Shown: positions 6,945-10,848 of the stretch, in pieces
How the letters are laid out: each line of letters starts with the position of its first letter
How positions within the stretch are numbered: the first letter of the stretch is position 1
NCBI GenBank assembly: GCA_028875335.1
Contig: JAPPEF010000205.1
Location: 1 to 10,848 of the forward strand
DNA length: 10,848 bases
Source of the DNA: Gemmatimonadota bacterium
Lineage (GTDB): Bacteria > Latescibacterota > UBA2968 > UBA8231
Direction of reading: 5' to 3'
Program-made: the position numbers and the translations under genes
The notes under the pieces: generated by a model
Seen by the model: only the letters and a program-made list of their open reading frames with translations
Told to the model about the DNA's origin: nothing
Databases searched by the model: none

Positions 6945-8462
6945 TCAGAGGGTAACGGCAAAGAGTTGGGCGCGCGCCATGCGAAATCGCAAATGGATCT
7001 TCCGGCCCTTCAGCGCCGACAGATCCGACTTGCCCCGCCAGCTCACCACGGCCGCCAACTCGTCCCCAGACATCCGGTCGCAGTCGGCAAAACTGAATCC
7101 CTCTAGGGCGGGGACCAGCGTCGCGCCCGTTCGATTGGGCAAAGTGCCATCGACGATTTCCACTTCGACAAAGGCACCCGGCAACAACGTCTTGAAGTTG
7201 AGCTTGAGCTGCTGGCCGGCGCATAGCTGTTCGCTCAGCGCAAATTCCGCCCAATCGTCCGCTTCCCAGGCCACCAGCCGATCGCGCTTCCACGTGGCCC
7301 AGATGTACTCGTGCGGATGGTCGGAAGAGCGGTTGTGCGGGTGCGGACAGGCCAGAGTCAGCACGCCCCAGTGGTCTTGGTCCAGCTCCACCAGTTCCGG
7401 CGTCGGGTAGAGGCTGCCGTAGCGCTCGCTCACCGGAATAATCGGCTTGCGTTCCGGTCGGTACCAGAGCTGACCGTCGTGGCTGGTGGCCAAGTACACA
7501 TCGACCAGATCGCTGGCTCGGCGGTAGGGACTGAAGAACATGAGGTGCTGGCCGTGCGGATGGCGACAATAGCCCGGCGCATAGATGTCCCAATCGGGCG
7601 GATCGTCTGGCTCAGCCGTGAGCACCATGAGGTGGTTATCCCACGGCCCGCGAAAATCATCGGCTTCGTAGCGCGACACCGCCCGGCGCCGCTCGCGACC
7701 GCTGCGCAAATAAATGACGTATTTGCCGCTATCGGCATCGTAGGTGAGAATATTCTGCGTATCGAGCAAAAAGGGCGGTGCCATGATCGGCTCGGGCAGG
7801 TGCGTCCAGCTATAGCCATCGGCCGACACCCCAGCGGTGACCACCACCTGCGAGGTTATATTGGCACCGATCTCACCAGCGTCGCCAGCCGCCTCGCGCT
7901 TGGCCTGCAATTCCATCACTTCCGCCCGGCTAGCTGGCCGGCCGTCCACCTCGAACTTGCCGGTAATGCCAATGGCCTTATAGCGCTCTTCGTCGCTGCC
8001 ATTGGGATCGCGCATGACGTTCATGTACCCATAGGACGAACCCACTTGGTCGCAGACAAAGAGGATATTGTTATCCTTGGAACCATCGTATTCAACCCGC
8101 CCCAACTCGGGCCGCTCCCAGTGAAAGCCGTCGTCGCTCTCGGCGTAGCACCACAATCCGGGCACTTTGCCCGGCACGTGGCCGGCCTTCACCCACGGAT
8201 CTTCGGGGTCGGCAAAGCAGCAGTACCACAGGCGATAGCGGTCGCCTTCCTTTATTAAACTCGGGTAGTGAATATTGCCGGCTTCCCAGCGCTTTTGGCG
8301 CGCCATGACCGGCTCAGAGCACTCGGCTTGCTGCACGGCCAAGCGGATGCCGGTGGGCAAATCCTGGGGGAAATACAGTCCTTCTTCGTCGTGGCTGACA
8401 TAACCGGGCCAGATCCCGTGCCAATCGAGCGCAGGTACGGTTTTAACCTGTAACTCGTCCAT
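6945..8462 (-). CDS. Beta-propeller protein B: glycoside-hydrolase-like with C-terminal beta module
   Basis: Start chosen at ATG 8460-8462 (MDELQVKTVPALDWHGIW), which has GAGGAG nine bases upstream and gives 505 residues, identical in length to protein C. A longer frame to 8573 would start with TTG inside the previous gene. Propeller signatures: YRLWYC (76-81), SDDGFHW (109-115), ERYKAIG (159-165), SADGYSW (213-219), LLDTQNILTYDADSGKYVIY (232-251), DIYAPGYCRHPHG (292-304), SHDGQLW (327-333), RPERKPII (335-342). The C-terminal module (about 413-505) carries ALEGFSFADCDRMSGDELA and WRGKSDLSALKGRKIHLRF. Homology to protein C runs over the full length, including LDTQN and RPERKPII, so this is an older in-operon duplication. 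The fold suggests a GH32/GH43/GH130-superfamily enzyme acting on a sugar in the cytoplasm; no signal peptide is present and I cannot name the substrate. Confidence 0.77.
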   Translation of the reverse strand: MDELQVKTVPALDWHGIWPGYVSHDEEGLYFPQDLPTGIRLAVQQAECSEPVMARQKRWEAGNIHYPSLIKEGDRYRLWYCCFADPEDPWVKAGHVPGKVPGLWCYAESDDGFHWERPELGRVEYDGSKDNNILFVCDQVGSSYGYMNVMRDPNGSDEERYKAIGITGKFEVDGRPASRAEVMELQAKREAAGDAGEIGANITSQVVVTAGVSADGYSWTHLPEPIMAPPFLLDTQNILTYDADSGKYVIYLRSGRERRRAVSRYEADDFRGPWDNHLMVLTAEPDDPPDWDIYAPGYCRHPHGQHLMFFSPYRRASDLVDVYLATSHDGQLWYRPERKPIIPVSERYGSLYPTPELVELDQDHWGVLTLACPHPHNRSSDHPHEYIWATWKRDRLVAWEADDWAEFALSEQLCAGQQLKLNFKTLLPGAFVEVEIVDGTLPNRTGATLVPALEGFSFADCDRMSGDELAAVVSWRGKSDLSALKGRKIHLRFRMARAQLFAVTL

Positions 8463-8471
8463 TTGTCTTTT

Positions 8472-8477
8472 CTCCTC
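8472..8477 (-). promoter_or_regulatory. Ribosome binding site deciding the start of propeller protein B
   Basis: GAGGAG on the minus strand, 9 nt before ATG at 8462, inside the 22-nt gap after the stop of propeller A. It supports the 505-residue form. Confidence 0.75.
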
Positions 8478-8484
8478 ATCCTCG

Positions 8485-9972
8485 TTAAACGCGAGATCTG
8501 TCCCCGGTTCGATAGGCGTACAAGCTCGTAGCATTGTCGGCGCGAAAGTGCAAGCGAATCTCCCTGCCGACAAAAGGCGTCAGATCGCGCCGCTCCTGCC
8601 CCCATGTAACCTCGCAATCCGTCTCGTCTTTCCGTGCCACCCCATTGCACGAACCGAAGTCAAACCCCTCCGGCACGGAGGCCTCCGCAATGACGCGCAC
8701 CTGCAAATTCCCAAATAAACAGGTGGCATTGACCCCAAGCCTAGGACCGATGACTTCAATGGGTTCAGTCATCAATTCGCCGCCCCCGATGCCGCAGCGC
8801 AGCGCCACAAAGCGATCCTTGCCCAGGGTCACTACCCCAATCGAACTGGTGGAATTGCCCTCAGTGCCGTGGGCCTGGGGACGGCCCGAATACCACATGT
8901 ACAGCGTATCCCCCACAAGCGCGGGAGGATTAGCCGACAGAGAAGACCAAGCCCCGTCCCAAGTACCCGGCGAACCGACCGGCAAAAATTCCTCGCGGCG
9001 GCCCACCCGCTGCCAATGGTCCAGATGCCGCGCCGTAGCCAGTTGCACCGGGCCCAGTTCCGTGGCCGAGTGCAGCATGCCGATGAAACCAATGTACTGG
9101 TTGCCATAGACAAAAGGTGCCATCACGTATAGCTGATCCCTAGGATCGTCGAAATCGTCCGGTTTGATGATAGTTCTCAGAGGCGTCCAGTGGACGAAAT
9201 CCTCGCTGCTGGACAGGGCAATGACGCGGCGGTACTGCTTCCACTCAAGTACGAAGTGGTCCATCAAAGTTTCATAACGGCGCGAAGTAGCTAGATAGCG
9301 CCGGTGCATGGGATCGTACACTAGCGCCCCCGCATCGCCCGAGCGAGGCACGTAATTGCGGTCATCCAGCCGCCAGTGAATGCCGTCTGGCGAGAAGGCC
9401 GCGTACATGCCGTGGTGGTCGCGGATTTTGTCGAAGAGCACTTTGCGCAGGGCATTGCGCGCTTGGCGGTCCATCGTGGGCGTTTCCTGCGGAGCGTCTG
9501 CGGTGGGACGCTGTTGGTACATACCCATCTTATACCGCTTCGACGGATCTTGCTCCTGCGGATCTTTGACCACGCCCCATGGATCTAGACCGTAGTGAAC
9601 ACCCGGCGGCGGATAGACGATATTGTTGGCACTGGACCCTTCGCAGGTCACAATCCCCAGTTCCGGCTTTTCCCACGCGATACCGTCCTTTGAGGTCGCA
9701 TAACACATAAAGTGCCCTTGGCCGGTGCGCTCGTACAGGTCGTTGTTGCTCGAATAATACCACATCTTGAAGCAGTTTTCGTCGTCGTCGTAGAGTACCG
9801 AGCCCCACAGTTGCACGGCTTCCCCCTCCCAAGGCCGGTCGGGTTTTAATACCGGCTCCGTCCGCACGCGCTCGGGCCGCTGCACCTTGCGCACAAAACC
9901 GGGATGATCTTGTACTTCCACGTCGTCGAGAAATAGATGCAAACCTGGGTCGTAAAGATTATTGCCTTGCAC
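8485..9972 (-). CDS. Beta-propeller protein A: glycoside-hydrolase-like with C-terminal beta module
   Basis: A 495-residue protein with a GTG start preceded by GGAGGGG. It shares architecture with proteins B and C but is more diverged. N-terminal FLDDVEVQDHPG (14-25) and VLKPDRPWEG (41-50) are typical openings of planctomycete-type 'family 32-like' hydrolases and recall GH130 'NP(V/I)L.P'. Propeller features: FKMWYY (68-73), SKDGIAW (94-100), SPDGIHW (194-200), SSEDFVHW (255-262), LYMWYSGRP (357-365). The C-terminal module (about 400-495) has PEGFDFGSCNGVARKDETD and RRDLTPFVGREIRLHF, matching the LEGF...W.GKSDL.ALKGK...LRF pattern of B and C. Cytoplasmic by absence of a signal peptide. The start overlaps the end of the Gfo/Idh gene by 14 nt and protein B follows after 22 nt, so all are co-transcribed. 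Hydrolase activity is plausible but unproven. Confidence 0.77.
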   Translation of the reverse strand: MQGNNLYDPGLHLFLDDVEVQDHPGFVRKVQRPERVRTEPVLKPDRPWEGEAVQLWGSVLYDDDENCFKMWYYSSNNDLYERTGQGHFMCYATSKDGIAWEKPELGIVTCEGSSANNIVYPPPGVHYGLDPWGVVKDPQEQDPSKRYKMGMYQQRPTADAPQETPTMDRQARNALRKVLFDKIRDHHGMYAAFSPDGIHWRLDDRNYVPRSGDAGALVYDPMHRRYLATSRRYETLMDHFVLEWKQYRRVIALSSSEDFVHWTPLRTIIKPDDFDDPRDQLYVMAPFVYGNQYIGFIGMLHSATELGPVQLATARHLDHWQRVGRREEFLPVGSPGTWDGAWSSLSANPPALVGDTLYMWYSGRPQAHGTEGNSTSSIGVVTLGKDRFVALRCGIGGGELMTEPIEVIGPRLGVNATCLFGNLQVRVIAEASVPEGFDFGSCNGVARKDETDCEVTWGQERRDLTPFVGREIRLHFRADNATSLYAYRTGDRSRV

Positions 9973-10848
9973 AGTTCCCCTCCACAGCTTGGCCGGTGAT
10001 ATAGGCTTTGGTGATATCGATGATCAGTTCCACGTCGTGGCGCGCCTCAGTGATCGGCGTGTGGCACTCCACCCCTTCGGTGATACAGGCGTGAAAGTGG
10101 CGCAATTCCGCAGTGAAGGCACTCTCCCAGGGAATAGCCGGCTCTTTGCGATAGCTGGTGCCGTGCTCGTCAATGCCCTGGATAGTCAGGGTGGAGAGCA
10201 CCCGGCGCGAAAAACCGGTCGGATAGATGAGCAACACGCGCTTATCGTCGCCGTAAATTTCCAGCGTCTCGCGAAAATCCCACAACTTTTCCAAATCAAC
10301 CCGGCTGATGACACAGCGCGCGCCATTGGCGTATTCCAGCACCGAGGTAATCGAGCGGTTGTTCTTCCAGATTTCCGTGCTAATCACGGCGCGGGGCGAG
10401 CCCACCATCACGCGCAAGCTGTAGAGGTCATGGATCAGACCGTAGGTGATGCCGCAGACCGGCTCGGCTTGCTCGAAAAGGTCGCCAAAAGCCTGGCGCA
10501 GTGTGTCCTTATAGGCACGCTGGCGCTGTGCGGCGATTGCGGAGCGCTGTGAACCCGCGTACTGCACGTTAAAATGGTCGAGGTGGAGATAGTTGCTCGG
10601 GTGCAGGTGATTGATCTGGATAAAGCTGTAATCCAAGTCCTCCACCTCTCTTTTGGCCAGCGCAAAGGCCGGGTCATACGCCTTCATGTAGGCGGCCTGG
10701 CCCACGGTGCCAGCTTTGTGCATGGCCTCGATCATAGCGTCGGCTTCCTGCAGGGACGCGCAGATGGGCTTTTCGATCAGCACGTGCTTGCCGGCGGCAA
10801 AAGCAGCAATTGCCGCGTCGCTTTTGGGATCGGCATGACAGAGGAGCA
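9959..10848 (-). CDS. Gfo/Idh/MocA family NAD(P)-dependent oxidoreductase, N-terminus outside the window
   Basis: The frame is open to the right edge. Reading upstream of the in-frame GTG at 10783 gives LLCHADPKSDAAIAAFAAGK then HVLIEKP, the classic 'P..H...A..A..AGKHVL.EKP' of this family, so the Rossmann start lies beyond 10848 and that GTG is internal. The EKP lysine (codon 10769-10771), which contacts cofactor and substrate, is present. The C-terminal alpha/beta domain follows, with a long open beta sheet (SVLEYANGARCVISR and onward) and the helix with catalytic His in TYGLIHDLYSLR (His codon 10430-10432). The residue four before that His, normally Asp, is Tyr. Such enzymes oxidise sugar or inositol hydroxyls, sometimes as the first step of 3-keto-mediated glycoside cleavage. 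In this operon it would act on the sugar or glycoside handled by the downstream propeller and GH95-like proteins. Substrate unknown. Confidence 0.87.
   Translation of the reverse strand, partial: LLCHADPKSDAAIAAFAAGKHVLIEKPICASLQEADAMIEAMHKAGTVGQAAYMKAYDPAFALAKREVEDLDYSFIQINHLHPSNYLHLDHFNVQYAGSQRSAIAAQRQRAYKDTLRQAFGDLFEQAEPVCGITYGLIHDLYSLRVMVGSPRAVISTEIWKNNRSITSVLEYANGARCVISRVDLEKLWDFRETLEIYGDDKRVLLIYPTGFSRRVLSTLTIQGIDEHGTSYRKEPAIPWESAFTAELRHFHACITEGVECHTPITEARHDVELIIDITKAYITGQAVEGNCARQ
9977..9983 (-). promoter_or_regulatory. Ribosome binding site for propeller protein A
   Basis: GGAGGGG on the minus strand, before GTG at 9972 and within the last codons of the Gfo/Idh gene. Together with the 14-nt overlap it suggests coupled translation. 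Confidence 0.65.

Noticed and set aside
6932..6961. Ten-residue N-terminal extension of the nitrilase from a TTG codon
   Set aside because: The TTG lies inside the preceding gene, and the ATG at 6931 has a well-placed AGGAGA and begins directly at the first beta strand typical of the family.
6907..7593. A 228-codon minus-strand frame overlapping propeller B and the nitrilase start
   Set aside because: It is out of frame with two genes that carry paralogue and catalytic motif support, and it has no own ribosome binding site or recognisable domain.
7311..8258. A 315-codon + strand frame opposite propeller protein B
   Set aside because: It mirrors a homologue-supported gene; the Ile/Val/Ala/His-rich translation is typical of a shadow frame.
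8463..8573. 37-residue N-terminal extension of propeller protein B from a TTG codon
   Set aside because: It would overlap the end of propeller A. The ATG at 8462 has GAGGAG upstream and yields a protein the same length as paralogue C.
1..10848. CRISPR arrays, tRNAs, transposases, phage or plasmid genes, and tandem DNA repeats
   Set aside because: Nothing supporting these was found by eye. The repeated elements are the diverged paralogous propeller genes, whose similarity is mainly at protein level.

Overview
The window looks like a carbohydrate and small-molecule catabolic locus from an uncultured, GC-rich Gram-negative-type bacterium. It combines Gfo/Idh/MocA oxidoreductases, xylose-isomerase-like TIM barrels, an M19 dipeptidase, a nitrilase and several invertase-fold propeller proteins, all densely packed with strong Shine-Dalgarno sites and without signal peptides. 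From general knowledge this mix is typical of Latescibacterota, Poribacteria and Planctomycetota-like genomes. That assignment is inference; there is no rRNA or marker gene here to confirm it.

Layout. On the + strand, bases 1-1200 hold the end of one operon: a 5'-truncated sugar isomerase/epimerase-like TIM barrel (1-602), then a small soluble beta-sandwich protein of unknown function (622-1200). It meets a long minus-strand operon tail to tail, with 9 bp between the stop codons. The minus-strand operon fills the rest, in transcription order: Gfo/Idh/MocA oxidoreductase (N-terminus beyond the right edge), beta-propeller protein A (495 aa), beta-propeller protein B (505 aa), nitrilase-superfamily amidase (285 aa), GH95-like glycosidase (763 aa), M19 dipeptidase-like metal hydrolase (337 aa), beta-propeller protein C (505 aa). 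Gaps are 32 nt or less, or genes overlap (14 nt; GTGA overlap), so one transcript is likely. The operon promoter lies outside the window.

How the genes may work together (inference). The GH95-like enzyme and up to three invertase/arabinanase-fold proteins would act on an oligosaccharide or glycoside already inside the cell. The nitrilase and M19 enzyme suggest the substrate also carries amide or peptide-like bonds, or that nitrogen is recovered from it. The Gfo/Idh dehydrogenase and the TIM barrel would oxidise and isomerise the released sugar, or take part in oxidation-assisted glycoside cleavage. No transporter, regulator or secreted protein is visible.

The most notable points are three related propeller proteins sharing a C-terminal beta-rich module in one operon, and unusual active-site residues in three enzymes: GH95-like (Glu at the positions usually Asn and Asp), M19 (HxH instead of HxD) and Gfo/Idh (Tyr where Asp is usual). 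I see no tRNA, rRNA, mobile element, CRISPR array, attachment site, riboswitch or convincing terminator, and no gene-free stretch above 35 bases.
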